Assembly: GCF_000621725.1 (NCBI RefSeq)
Contig: NZ_JHXM01000007.1
Coordinates: forward strand, 1-64,000
Length of the DNA stretch: 64,000 bases
Direction: 5' to 3'
Source of the DNA: Xylanibacter brevis ATCC 19188
GTDB lineage: Bacteria > Bacteroidota > Bacteroidia > Bacteroidales > Bacteroidaceae
In this document: positions 1 through 8,160 of the stretch, piece by piece
Numbering within the stretch: position 1 is the stretch's first letter
Layout of the letters: every line of letters starts with the position of its first letter
Notes under the pieces: generated by a model
Database searches by the model: none
The model's input: only the letters and a program-made list of their open reading frames with translations
Told to the model about the DNA's origin: nothing
Made by a program: the position numbers and the translations under genes

Positions 1-2575
1 CGATGCCCTGGAAGTTGTTCTTACCTGTGACGGTCAGCTGGTAGTCTCCCAGGTCGGTCTGCGTATCATCGCTTACGGTGTAGTCGGTGGCGGGAACGAT
101 CAGTTCGCCAGCCTTCACCACGTCAACCTCAGCCGTCTGCGGCTCCGGACCGAAGGGGTTGAAGATGAACAGCGTATCCTTCAGTGTAGCCTCCGTCAGC
201 GGGGCGGGATTGATGGTGAACGTCTTCTGTGCCTGTCCGCTGTAGTTACCCTGACCGGTGCAGGTCACGGTGGCGGTGCCAGCGTTCGTGTTGTTGCTGT
301 AAGCCACGGTGTAGTCGGTGCCGGCTACGAGCGTCATCTCGTGGAATGTCAGTACGGGAGCAGGGGTCTGAGCCTCGCTGGTGTATGTCAGCGCGTCGAT
401 GTCGGCGATGAAGCCGTTCTCCAGCGCCTTCTCACCTACGGTCAGTGTGCCGTTGGCGAAGGTGATGGCATAGTTGTCAGAGGTGTATCCGCTGGGCGTG
501 ATGGTGTAATTACCCACGCCGCTCTGGTCCTTCACATAGTCGCAGGCCAGTGCCAGCTCGCCGCCCAGGACAGCGTTCGTCTCGTTGTTCACGAAGCCGT
601 CGTAAGAAACGGTGTACTGAGGAGCATCGTCGCCATAGGTCACCTGCTTATTGTCGGCAGTGACGGTCAGCGGCTTCTTCGTGATGCTGAAGGTCTTCGA
701 TGCCGTGTCGCTATACTTCGTGCTGTTGGCAAGCGCGGTGACGGTAGCGGTGGCAGTGCCCACGTTCACGTTGTTCTCGTAGCTCACGCTGTAGTCCGTG
801 CCCTTCACGAGCGTCATGCCGTTGAAGGTCACCACGGGAGCGGGCTCCTGTGCCACGCCGTTATAAACCAGCGATGCGATGTTAGCGATGAAGCCGTCCT
901 CCAGGGCCTTCTTGCCCACGGTCAGCGTACCCTTCGTAAAGGTGATGTCGTAGTTGCTTGAGGTTAGTCCGCTGGGCGTGATGTCGTAGTTGCCGGCGCC
1001 GCTCTGGTTCTTCACGTAGCTGCAGGCCAGAGCCAGCGTGCCACCCAGGACAGCCTTCGTCTCGTTGTTCACGAAGCCGTCGTAGCTCTCGGTGTAGGTG
1101 GGAGCATCGTCGCCGAAGGTCACGCTCTTGTTGTCGGCAGTGACGGTCAGTGCCTTCTTGTTGATGGTGAACTTCTTCGTGGTCTCGCCGCTGTACTTCT
1201 CGCTGGTGCTGACGGCGGTGATGGTCACGGTCGGAGCATTCTCAGTAGCGGTAGCGAGGGCAGCGTTGGTGTTGTTGCTGTAAGCCACGGTGTAATCCAC
1301 ATCCTTGGTAAGAACGGTCTGACCGTCCTTCACAGTGACGACGGGCTCCTGTGCCTGGCCGGTATAGGTCAGGGCGGTGATGTCCTCGATGGTGATGTCC
1401 TGATTGGTGAGCAGCTTCTTGTACGTCACGCTGATCTCAGCGTTGGCGCGCTGCATGACGAACGACCAGGTGTTGTCCTGGCCCAGCAGCTTGGTGAGCT
1501 CGAAGTCCTGCAGCAGGCCGATGCCGGCCTGTGCGCGGCGGGGAGCCTTGGCAATGGCTGCGCCCCACTGTCCGCTGGTCTGGTTGACCACCCAGCCCGT
1601 GTTGGGCGTAACGACGACAGTGACGGTCTCGCCTTCCTTGGCCTTTGTCACCTCGTTCTCGCCCACGTAGAACTTCACGCTACCCTGAGCGTTCGTGCCT
1701 ACACTCAGCGCATAGTTCACACCGTCGCCAGTGGGAGCGGCAGGTTCATCTCCACCGGTGCAGACAACATGCAGGTACTTCTGACCTTCATACTTAGAAA
1801 CGTCCGTAGCTGATGCTTCATTGTCGCCGGCTTTGAACAATGTAGGAGTCACGCCTTCGGCAAAAACCAGTGCATCGCCACCAGAGTTCTTTATGCCTTT
1901 CGAATATCCATACGCTTCGAGTTCTCCGCTTTTGATTGTTACATTATTCTTGACATTAACGCCGCGACTTTCACTTGTCGTGCTACCGGAAGCCTTCAGC
2001 GTACAACCGTCAATGGTTAATGTGCCCTGCGGAACCGATACACCTAAACTTTTAAATTCAGCTCCTGCACTGCCTGCATTCGCTGTCACAGTTCCACCGG
2101 CTAATACGAGATCGGCCTGCTGAACAAAAATGCCATTCGATAAATTGCCATCTCCCACTGTAACAGTCAGGCTGCCAGAGCCAGTGATGGTGAAAACATG
2201 ATCACCATTACCGCCATATAAAAAGAGGCCGTAAAGAGATTTATCTGTGCCACCGGGTAATGTAATTTCGTTGTCACCTTCTATCTTGATGATAAGAGGG
2301 GTGTTTCCGTTTGCATCACTTTGATAATAAATGCCACTGTCGTTATAGCCGCAACCATTAAACTTGAAGTTGTTCAGCGTGAGCACCATGCTACCGTTTT
2401 CAATGGCTACCGATGCCGTACCTTCAGTGGCACCTGTGCCAGTAATAGTGCCTTCGCTCGTTACTTCTTCAGAGTTGCCGACCCAGAGCTTAGCAATCGT
2501 GGCATCGGCCCACGCGCCCGTCACTGCGGTTAGCAGCAGCACAAGCAAACTAAATAATTTCCTTTTCATATTCAT
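1..2575 (-). CDS. Secreted modular surface protein with MBG/Ig-like repeats (C-terminus beyond window)
   Basis: An open frame runs from the ATG at 2575 to the window edge (858 codons, no stop), so the C-terminus is missing. Residues 1-23 form a signal peptide ending LTAVTGAWA, the same ending as in most neighbouring paralogs. The next ~250 residues hold short Gly/Thr-rich beta repeats like Cthe_2159-type carbohydrate-binding proteins. An InlB-like segment follows (SVGTNAQGSVKF, VVVTPNTGW) that is also present in the ubiquitin-bearing neighbour. From about residue 420 there are repeated MBG-type units (KKALTVTADNKSVTFGDDAP, YDGFVNNET, LTVGKKALE). It is the last gene of a six-gene minus-strand series. 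Role: probably cell-surface or secreted; ligand unknown. A second in-frame ATG lies at 2569. Confidence 0.85.
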   Translation of the reverse strand, partial: MNMKRKLFSLLVLLLTAVTGAWADATIAKLWVGNSEEVTSEGTITGTGATEGTASVAIENGSMVLTLNNFKFNGCGYNDSGIYYQSDANGNTPLIIKIEGDNEITLPGGTDKSLYGLFLYGGNGDHVFTITGSGSLTVTVGDGNLSNGIFVQQADLVLAGGTVTANAGSAGAEFKSLGVSVPQGTLTIDGCTLKASGSTTSESRGVNVKNNVTIKSGELEAYGYSKGIKNSGGDALVFAEGVTPTLFKAGDNEASATDVSKYEGQKYLHVVCTGGDEPAAPTGDGVNYALSVGTNAQGSVKFYVGENEVTKAKEGETVTVVVTPNTGWVVNQTSGQWGAAIAKAPRRAQAGIGLLQDFELTKLLGQDNTWSFVMQRANAEISVTYKKLLTNQDITIEDITALTYTGQAQEPVVTVKDGQTVLTKDVDYTVAYSNNTNAALATATENAPTVTITAVSTSEKYSGETTKKFTINKKALTVTADNKSVTFGDDAPTYTESYDGFVNNETKAVLGGTLALACSYVKNQSGAGNYDITPSGLTSSNYDITFTKGTLTVGKKALEDGFIANIASLVYNGVAQEPAPVVTFNGMTLVKGTDYSVSYENNVNVGTATATVTALANSTKYSDTASKTFSITKKPLTVTADNKQVTYGDDAPQYTVSYDGFVNNETNAVLGGELALACDYVKDQSGVGNYTITPSGYTSDNYAITFANGTLTVGEKALENGFIADIDALTYTSEAQTPAPVLTFHEMTLVAGTDYTVAYSNNTNAGTATVTCTGQGNYSGQAQKTFTINPAPLTEATLKDTLFIFNPFGPEPQTAEVDVVKAGELIVPATDYTVSDDTQTDLGDYQLTVTGKNNFQGI
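230..1310 (-). repeat. Tandem MBG-domain coding repeats, 480-bp period
   Basis: The segment encoding YDGFVNNET recurs exactly 480 bp apart (591-600 and 1071-1080 are the same bases in matching context). The half-unit encoding GTDYxVxYxNN appears three times (near 300, 780 and 1280). This is a 160-residue protein repeat, so copy number could vary by recombination. Confidence 0.8.
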
Positions 2576-3126
2576 AGTTTCTTTATTGTTATTTCTCATT
2601 AACTGTTTTCTGTAACAAAAACCTTGAAAACCCCTTGCTGAGAAAGATACTCTTGTCAGCGTATTAACGCCATCTGTCGTAATTCTGCTTGTGTGCAAGG
2701 GTTTCACCCCCTCCGTCGCAAATGGTGATTTGCTCCCCTTTGTGGGGCCGTAGACACATTTGGTGTCTACTCTGAAGACCCCAGTCGCCCAGCAGCCTTC
2801 CACCAAATACCGTTATCCCTTTCAGGGACTCTTTTCTCATCAAGGAAAAACCGAGAAAACCGGCTGCGCAACCACTCATAACAGCAATGTACTGAGAAAA
2901 ATGGTTTTTCAGCGAAGCGGGGTTTTTCCACTCGTGATGACCAAGTTTGGGAACCAAACCGTGGTGGGCTTCCACGTTGTGCGAGAGCTCGCTCTCAGGC
3001 ACAAACGCGGAAGGACAACACGTAAGGTCGAAGACCGTGGTCATCATGAGTGGGGTTTTTCTTGTTTTTGTTTTCATCTTTCTAATTACTCCCCTCCCTC
3101 CACAGGGAGGGGTTGGGGGTGGGTCT
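2576..3126. other. Gene-poor 551-bp spacer with imperfect inverted repeat
   Basis: I see no convincing gene here. A 15-nt sequence at 2928-2942 recurs inverted at 3039-3053 with one mismatch, 96 nt apart. A GC-rich palindromic repeat occupies 3081-3126. Long frames are open on both strands, but the minus-strand frame (2664-3185) runs through the palindromic repeat and into the 3' end of the next gene, has no signal peptide and no recognisable domain. The 2640-3060 part may itself be a dispersed element. Confidence 0.5.
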
Positions 3127-3130
3127 TTAC
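3081..3130. repeat. GC-rich palindromic extragenic repeat, copy A
   Basis: The core CCCCTCCCTCCACAGGGAGG folds back on itself and is followed by GGTTGGGGGTGGG. The 50 nt are the same as 8111-8160 except for one base. It overlaps the stop codon of the gene at 3127-4812 and may serve as a 3'-end hairpin. Related copies are at 8030-8067, 15745-15966 and 46402-46448. Confidence 0.8.
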
Positions 3131-4812
3131 TTAACCACGACCTTTTTACCATTGAAGAGGTAAACGCCCTTCTTGGTCGGAACACTCTGCAGCTTACGTC
3201 CGTTCAGGTCGTACCACTCGCCATTCGTGAGATTCGTGAGATTCGTGTTCGCAATCTTCGTTGCATCCTCGAATACGAGCGTGATTCGTGCGCTGGGCTC
3301 GCCAGTGTTGACGCTCAGCCATGCCTTGTTGGCACCGATGGCGAGGTCGTTCTTCACGAATACGAAGGCCTTGCCGTTGAAGGCGTAGTTGGTCTGGCCC
3401 TCGGTGCTGGCGGCGATGGTGGTGGCGGTGAGGGTGCCCTGGAACTCAGGTGCTACGGTGATAGCCATGTCGGGCTCGGCGCATGGGATGAGGAGGATGA
3501 CCTTCGTCTCATTGCTCTTGTTATAAACCAGCATTGGAGTGTTGCTTGGCATGGCGTCGCTCCTGTCGCTGAGCACGGCCTGGTCGCCGTTTACGCTGCT
3601 GATGGTGTAGAGCTCGGCGGCCTCGTCCTCCACGTAGAGGGGCTCGTCCTTATAGTAGGTGATGAACTCCTTGGCGGCCACTTCTACCTCGTAGCCCATG
3701 AAGAGCTTAAAGGTGTTGCTGAAGGCGGTCTCGCCGGCGTAGTCGCTGTCGTCCTGGGCGAAGGCCTTGAGGGCGTAGAGGCCGGGGGCGAAGTCGAAGT
3801 CGTAGAGCATGACGCCGTCGCCTTCGGGCTGGAGTGTCTGCTCGTCGAGCTTATAGATGCGGCAGTAGTAGTCCTGATCCTGTGTGAGGGCTTTCTGCTC
3901 GATGCCGTCGTTCACGGCTACGAGTGCCAGCACCTGCATCATGTCCAGGCCGGCGGGCTCATAGCCGCCGCCCTGCTGTGCCTTCTTCACGCGGTAGCGC
4001 ACGCCGTCGGTGCCGTCGCCCATGGTGGCGGTCATCTGGATGCTCATGTCGCGCACCAGCTCGTACTCGGCCGTGGCGTCGAAGGCGGGCATGTTGAACC
4101 AAGCCTCGGTGAAGACGGTATCGTTCTCAGCCTTGTTGGTGGTCACCTCGATGGTGGAGGTAGCCAGCGGCTGCAGGTCGCCCACGAAGGTGACGTTGGC
4201 GCTGCTGAATTTGTTCTGATAGGTGCTCAGGTGCTCGGCGAGCACGTGGCACTGGGTGGCCTTGCCTGACTTGAAGTCCATGCCGGAATCGCCCCAAGTC
4301 AGGTTGTCCGGGTTGGCGTAGAGATTGACGTCCGATATGGCTGAGCAGAACAAGAAGGCATTATTGCCGATGCTCGTCACCGTCGAGGGGATGGTGACTG
4401 ATGTCAGGCTGCTGCAGCTTATGAAGGCACCAGCGCCGATGGCCGTCAAACCTGAGGGCAGGGTGATTGATGGCAGGCTGCTGCAGTAGCTGAAGGCAAT
4501 ACCGCCGATGGCCGTCAAACCTTCGGGCAGGGTGACGGAGGTCATGGTTGAGAAGCTGCTGAAGGCATTAAAGCCCAAGGATGTTACGCCGCTCTCCACC
4601 ACCACGCTGGTGATGTCTCCACTGTTGCCGTCCCATGGCCGGTCGGAATTGTCAAGGTAGTCCGCCATGGTACCGTTGCCGCTGACGGTCATCGTGCCGT
4701 TGTTGAGTGTTACGGTGCAGTCGCCGCTTTCCCACTGCGTCTGCGCCCATGCGCCCGTGACTGCCGTGATGAGCAGTGCGAGCGTCATTATATATCTTGA
4801 TATTGTTTTCAT
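3127..4812 (-). CDS. Secreted BspA-type leucine-rich repeat protein with C-terminal sorting tail
   Basis: 561 residues. Signal peptide (residues 1-23, ending TAVTGAWA). BspA/LRR_5-type repeats (PF13306-like) span about residues 60-165, seen as recurring LTAIGxxAF, SLTSVTIPS and TSIGNNAF. The C-terminal ~180 residues match the end of the paralog at 8157-10901, with VYTIxSVxGxxAVLS-like and LLVYN-like stretches. They finish in a tail with WYDLNGRKL, KKGVYLFNGKK and VVVK, which resembles a type IX secretion C-terminal sorting domain. Likely exported to the surface, where BspA-type repeats commonly mediate adhesion; the ligand is unknown. The start is fixed by the conserved cassette that directly precedes the ATG in three paralogs. 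Confidence 0.85.
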   Translation of the reverse strand: MKTISRYIMTLALLITAVTGAWAQTQWESGDCTVTLNNGTMTVSGNGTMADYLDNSDRPWDGNSGDITSVVVESGVTSLGFNAFSSFSTMTSVTLPEGLTAIGGIAFSYCSSLPSITLPSGLTAIGAGAFISCSSLTSVTIPSTVTSIGNNAFLFCSAISDVNLYANPDNLTWGDSGMDFKSGKATQCHVLAEHLSTYQNKFSSANVTFVGDLQPLATSTIEVTTNKAENDTVFTEAWFNMPAFDATAEYELVRDMSIQMTATMGDGTDGVRYRVKKAQQGGGYEPAGLDMMQVLALVAVNDGIEQKALTQDQDYYCRIYKLDEQTLQPEGDGVMLYDFDFAPGLYALKAFAQDDSDYAGETAFSNTFKLFMGYEVEVAAKEFITYYKDEPLYVEDEAAELYTISSVNGDQAVLSDRSDAMPSNTPMLVYNKSNETKVILLIPCAEPDMAITVAPEFQGTLTATTIAASTEGQTNYAFNGKAFVFVKNDLAIGANKAWLSVNTGEPSARITLVFEDATKIANTNLTNLTNGEWYDLNGRKLQSVPTKKGVYLFNGKKVVVK

Positions 4813-4866
4813 ATATTGTATTTCTTTATGTTGTTTATACCTTTTATATTATATACGCGCGAGAGA
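4813..4866 (-). promoter_or_regulatory. Homogenised upstream cassette, copy 1
   Basis: On the minus strand the segment directly before the ATG reads through GCGCGTATATAATATAAAAG and GTATAAACAACATAAAG to ATACAATAT. It is nearly the same at 6440-6492 and 10902-10954, each time directly abutting a signal-peptide start. It may hold a promoter or an A-rich translation-initiation region; no classical Shine-Dalgarno sequence is visible. Confidence 0.6.
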
Positions 4867-4906
4867 GGGCGCTCTGACGAATCAGAGAGCCGTCGCCTGA
4901 TCAGCG

Positions 4907-6439
4907 CTAAATGCTGCCATTGCTGTATGACGCGTTGGGGTCAATCTTAGCGGTGCCGAGAACAAAATCATCGTTTTGGAACAGGTATCCTAAGTTTTCA
5001 TGGGTCACATCGCCATCGAATATCTCCCAGCCCTGGTTCTCGGTGGGGTGGTTCTGGATGGCCTCGGCCCATGTCTCGCCCTCGGCGTAGTAGATGGTCT
5101 TGCCGCAGACGGTGAGGGTCTTCAGTGCTGACCCCTTCTTCACCTCCACCTTGCGGAACTTGTAGCCGGTGTTGGCCTTGACCTTCACCTCGCTGCCCAT
5201 CTTCACGCCCTGGAGCTTGCCCTCGGTGACGGTGGCGGCTGTGCCACCTACAGTGACGGTGGCCTTGCCGGCCTCGATGGTGTTGGCGTTGGCAGCGTTG
5301 AACTGGATGTCGAACTTGTTGGTGAGCACGGTGACCTTGATTGGGGTCTCGCAGATTTCCGAGTCGTTAAAGGTGTTCTCGGCAGTAGCCTCCTGGCCGT
5401 CGGGAGTACCAGCACCCTTGATGTAGTACCATATCAGGACGTCTGCGCCCTCGTCAGCGATATCCTTAGCTGTGGGCACTGTGGCGCTGAAGGCGGTGAG
5501 TGCGGGGGCCTCGGTGGCTGAGGTGCCGATGGCGTACATCAGCGTGCCCTGCGTAACCTCGGTGCTCGTTCCGGCGAAGGCCACGATGCCGGTGCCCTCG
5601 GCGATGAGCGATGCGTCGGTGCCGGCGATGACGCCTTCAGCGGCTTCGGGCAGCAGCGTCTTCACTTCGGGCTCGGTGCCCGTGGTGGCGAATGCGGCTG
5701 CCTTGGCGTAGATGGGTGTCAGCACGACGTCGCTGCCGGGCATTGTGAAGGTTGCAGTCTTCGTTGCTGCGTCCCATTTCACCTCAGGGGCGGCAGAGGC
5801 TATGTTGAATTCGAGGCAGGCACGAACATAACAACTACTGTTGTTAGTCTTAGGGTCAGTGCTAAAACCAAATTGGCTTCCACTGTAGGGTATGTAGTAA
5901 TATGCGTTATTGGAATCGTACTCGTCCTCCGTATTTACCCAATAGCGTTGGGTCAAGTTCGCCATATTTTTAAAGGTACTGTGGCCATTATGTTCGTCGT
6001 TTTGATAGTTTTTCGCTGCTTCTCTCATATTGGTCCACTCGTCCATGGTGGCCAACTTCCATGTGCCACCGGTGACGGCCGGAGTGTGAGCGGCTGCGGT
6101 TGTTTTGGCCGTACTCCAATCCATAGCGCCTGATTCATCTGCCAGCGCCAGGGCGAGGCCTTTCTTATTCACATTGTCGATGAAAAATATCTTGGCCGCA
6201 GCGGTCTTGCTGGCTGCAGTTGCTTCACCTTCCGTAGCGTAGATACTGCCGTCGGTGCAGATCACCTTTCCGAAGTCTTCAGTGGTGACGGAAATGCCGT
6301 CCGCCCACGCGCCCGTGACTGCCGTGAGTAGCAGCGCGAGTGTCATTATTATCTTATATTTGGCTTGCAGCCGAAAATTCTTCCGTTCGGCAAAGTTCAA
6401 GCAAGCTTGACTTTGCTCTCTCTTAATCGAATTTTTCAT
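4907..6439 (-). CDS. Secreted modular protein with FISUMP/DUF1566-like domain
   Basis: 510 residues. The first 31 residues (MKNSIKREQSQACLNFAERK and onward) precede a standard TLALLLTAVTGAWA signal core; an alternative ATG at 6346 starts exactly at this core. Residues ~50-215 form a FISUMP/DUF1566-like domain with [30 protein letters not shown] and a final VRACLEF. A repeat module shared with the ubiquitin-bearing neighbour follows (EGVIAGTDA, ATVPTAKDIADEGADVLIWY). There is no sorting tail of the paralogs' type; it ends in SYSNGSI. The intergenic cassette ends at the ATG at 6439, so I keep that start. Function unknown; probably exported. Confidence 0.8.
   Translation of the reverse strand: MKNSIKREQSQACLNFAERKNFRLQAKYKIIMTLALLLTAVTGAWADGISVTTEDFGKVICTDGSIYATEGEATAASKTAAAKIFFIDNVNKKGLALALADESGAMDWSTAKTTAAAHTPAVTGGTWKLATMDEWTNMREAAKNYQNDEHNGHSTFKNMANLTQRYWVNTEDEYDSNNAYYYIPYSGSQFGFSTDPKTNNSSCYVRACLEFNIASAAPEVKWDAATKTATFTMPGSDVVLTPIYAKAAAFATTGTEPEVKTLLPEAAEGVIAGTDASLIAEGTGIVAFAGTSTEVTQGTLMYAIGTSATEAPALTAFSATVPTAKDIADEGADVLIWYYIKGAGTPDGQEATAENTFNDSEICETPIKVTVLTNKFDIQFNAANANTIEAGKATVTVGGTAATVTEGKLQGVKMGSEVKVKANTGYKFRKVEVKKGSALKTLTVCGKTIYYAEGETWAEAIQNHPTENQGWEIFDGDVTHENLGYLFQNDDFVLGTAKIDPNASYSNGSI
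6386..6422. repeat. Dispersed repeat inserted in the signal-peptide coding region
   Basis: A 37-nt stretch starting TTCGGCAAAGTTCAAGCAAG closely matches 13737-13773 (TTCGGCATAGCTCAAGCAAG onward, differing at scattered positions). Here it is translated in frame between the first residues and the hydrophobic core of the signal peptide. The paralogs at 3127-4812 and 8157-10901 lack it, so it is best read as an insertion. Confidence 0.6.
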
Positions 6440-6492
6440 ATATTGTATTTCTTTATGTTGTTTATACCTTTTATATTATATACGCGCGAGAG
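6440..6492 (-). promoter_or_regulatory. Homogenised upstream cassette, copy 2
   Basis: This is the same sequence as 4813-4866 over about 48 nt (ATATTGTATTTCTTTATGTT on the plus strand) and fills almost the whole gap between the ubiquitin-bearing gene and the gene at 4907-6439. Confidence 0.6.
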
Positions 6493-6495
6493 GGG

Positions 6496-8013
6496 TTAGA
6501 ACGCGAGGCAGGCACGGACATAGTCAGTGGTATAGTCGTCCGCATAGTCGTCAGTCCAATTGCCGGTGGAGAAAGTGCAGCTCCACGCGCAGTCATAACC
6601 AGTTGTCGTAGACGACCAGTAGTAATTCGACCCCGACAGCATATTCGTGCCGCCGACACTGCTGAATCCATCGCGCAGGGCGCTGAAACCGCCTGCAGCG
6701 TTAATCATATTATTCCACTCGTCCTTGGTGGCCAGTTTCCATGTGCAGCCAGTAACGGCCGGTGTCTTGCCAGAGCATGTGGAATTGGCTGATTTCCAAG
6801 TCATTTTTTCACTCTCGTCGGCCAGAGCGAGTGCTAGGCCGTGACCGTCACTAACGTAGCATACCAAAGCCACGGCGGTCACGCCTTCGGGCAGGTTGTT
6901 CTTGTCGGCGGCTGCGTAAGTCTTGCCGTCGGAGCCTACTAACATGCCAACCGTTGCCTCGGCCAGGGTCTTGCCTTCAGTAACAGACTTCTTCTTCTCG
7001 GCCTTCACGCCGATGACTTTCTTCGTGCCGGTGTAGGTGACGGTGACGTTGGTGCCCATCTTGGCCTTTTCGGCAGGAGTGGTGCTCCAGAGTTCGAGCT
7101 CGGGAGTTTCATCAGAGAAGCGAACGCCGTAGATGTTCTTCAGCACGGTGACTTCGATGCACTGGGGCTCGCTGTCGGCATAACCTTCGCCAGCCTGGAT
7201 GTAGTACCATACATAAACGGTGAAGTCCTCTGTGTCGGCATAGCCGGCTGCGGTGGGCACGGTAGCGGTCCATCCCTCAGCGGTGGTGGCAGGAGCCTGC
7301 TCGAGCTGAGCGGTGGTAGCGAAATACTTCACGGTGCCCTGCTCGGTCTGACCGGCAGTGACGATGGCCTTGTCCTCGCCAGCGATGATGCCTTCAGCGG
7401 CTGCGGGAGCTGTAGCGAACTGTGCCACGGGGATATAGTTGGCGCTGATCTTTGCACTGGATGCAGGCATGGTGAAGGTCCATGTGTTAGCGGCCTGACC
7501 AGCTGTCAACTCGATGCCGTTGACCACAGGGATGCTGCTGGGAGCCCTTTTTGAGGCTGCCGACCATGTGGTGTAAGCCTTGGCAGCAACGCCGTTAACA
7601 GCCCAGCCATCCTGTGGGGTGACGATGACGGTTATCACGTCGCCCTCTTCGGCACGGGTCGCGGTGTTCTCGCCTTTCTTGAAGGCTATGTCACCATGAG
7701 CGTTGTCGCCGACGGTAAGGTCGAAAAAGGTTTTCAATACCAGATGGAGTGTTGACTCCTTCTGGATGTTGTAGTCGGCCAGTGTCTTGTTGTCCTCGAG
7801 GACTTGGCTTGCAAAGATGAGTTTCTGCATTTCTACAGGGATGCCTTCCTTGTCCTCGATCTTGGCTTTGACGTTCTCGAAGCTGTCACTGGGTTCCACC
7901 TCAACGGTGATGGTCTTTCCCGTCACTGTCTTGACGAATATCTGCATGGCGCTCATGCTCATGGCAATCATGAGTAGGGTGAGCAATGAAAATATCTTTT
8001 GTTTCATATTCAT
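6496..8013 (-). CDS. Secreted protein with N-terminal eukaryote-like ubiquitin domain fused to surface modules
   Basis: 505 residues. Residues 1-22 form a signal peptide ending MSMSA; cleavage there would expose [20 protein letters not shown], the start of a ubiquitin fold at residues 23-94. Compared with human ubiquitin, 56 of 72 positions are the same. Ile44, Val70 and Lys6, 11, 27, 29, 33 and 63 (ubiquitin numbering) are kept, while Lys48 is Gln and Gly47 is Ser. The conjugating LRGG tail is absent: VLK runs straight into [13 protein letters not shown], an InlB-like module shared with the gene at 1-2575. A module shared with the 4907-6439 protein follows, and then a C-terminal FISUMP/DUF1566-like domain (residues ~375-505: [28 protein letters not shown]). 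It sits third from the end of the six-gene series. Bacteroides fragilis is known to secrete a ubiquitin homologue; I know of no fusion of this form. No conjugation role is likely. Confidence 0.93.
   Translation of the reverse strand: MNMKQKIFSLLTLLMIAMSMSAMQIFVKTVTGKTITVEVEPSDSFENVKAKIEDKEGIPVEMQKLIFASQVLEDNKTLADYNIQKESTLHLVLKTFFDLTVGDNAHGDIAFKKGENTATRAEEGDVITVIVTPQDGWAVNGVAAKAYTTWSAASKRAPSSIPVVNGIELTAGQAANTWTFTMPASSAKISANYIPVAQFATAPAAAEGIIAGEDKAIVTAGQTEQGTVKYFATTAQLEQAPATTAEGWTATVPTAAGYADTEDFTVYVWYYIQAGEGYADSEPQCIEVTVLKNIYGVRFSDETPELELWSTTPAEKAKMGTNVTVTYTGTKKVIGVKAEKKKSVTEGKTLAEATVGMLVGSDGKTYAAADKNNLPEGVTAVALVCYVSDGHGLALALADESEKMTWKSANSTCSGKTPAVTGCTWKLATKDEWNNMINAAGGFSALRDGFSSVGGTNMLSGSNYYWSSTTTGYDCAWSCTFSTGNWTDDYADDYTTDYVRACLAF
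7732..7947 (-). other. Ubiquitin domain (residues 23-94 of the 6496-8013 product)
   Basis: The 72 codons encode MQIFVK at the predicted mature N-terminus, IENVKAKI-like [26 protein letters not shown], and [17 protein letters not shown]. Differences from human ubiquitin are V8, V15, S22, F23, E31, V38, E39, M40, K42, S47, Q48, V49, N53, K54, A57 and K72. The reading frame is continuous with the bacterial signal peptide and the downstream module, so this is not a stray contaminant read. Confidence 0.95.
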
Positions 8014-8029
8014 ATATAAATTTTAAGGA

Positions 8030-8160
8030 CCCACCCCGTCCCTCCCTGTTGAGGGAGGGGGAAGTCACTCTGTACGTATTTTATTTACTATCAATCACGC
8101 ATTATTCTTTTCTAATTACTCCCCTCCCTCAACAGGGAGGGGTTGGGGGTGGGTCTTTAC
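8030..8160. repeat. Pair of GC-rich palindromic repeats in opposite orientation
   Basis: An inverted copy (8030-8067, CCCTCCCTGTTGAGGGAGGG) and a direct copy (8116-8160, CCCCTCCCTCAACAGGGAGG then GGTTGGGGGTGGG) flank a ~50-bp AT-rich core in the gap between two genes. The direct copy is nearly the same as 3081-3130. Confidence 0.8.

Noticed and set aside
341..961. 206-residue plus-strand frame opposite the MBG repeats
   Set aside because: A shadow of the repeated, GC-rich coding sequence on the other strand.
2664..3185. 173-residue minus-strand reading frame
   Set aside because: It runs through a palindromic repeat and into the 3' end of the neighbouring gene, and has no recognisable domain or signal; probably non-coding.
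7732..7947. Contamination or assembly chimera as the source of the ubiquitin sequence
   Set aside because: The frame is continuous with a bacterial signal peptide and with a module also found in the gene at 1-2575; read support would settle it.
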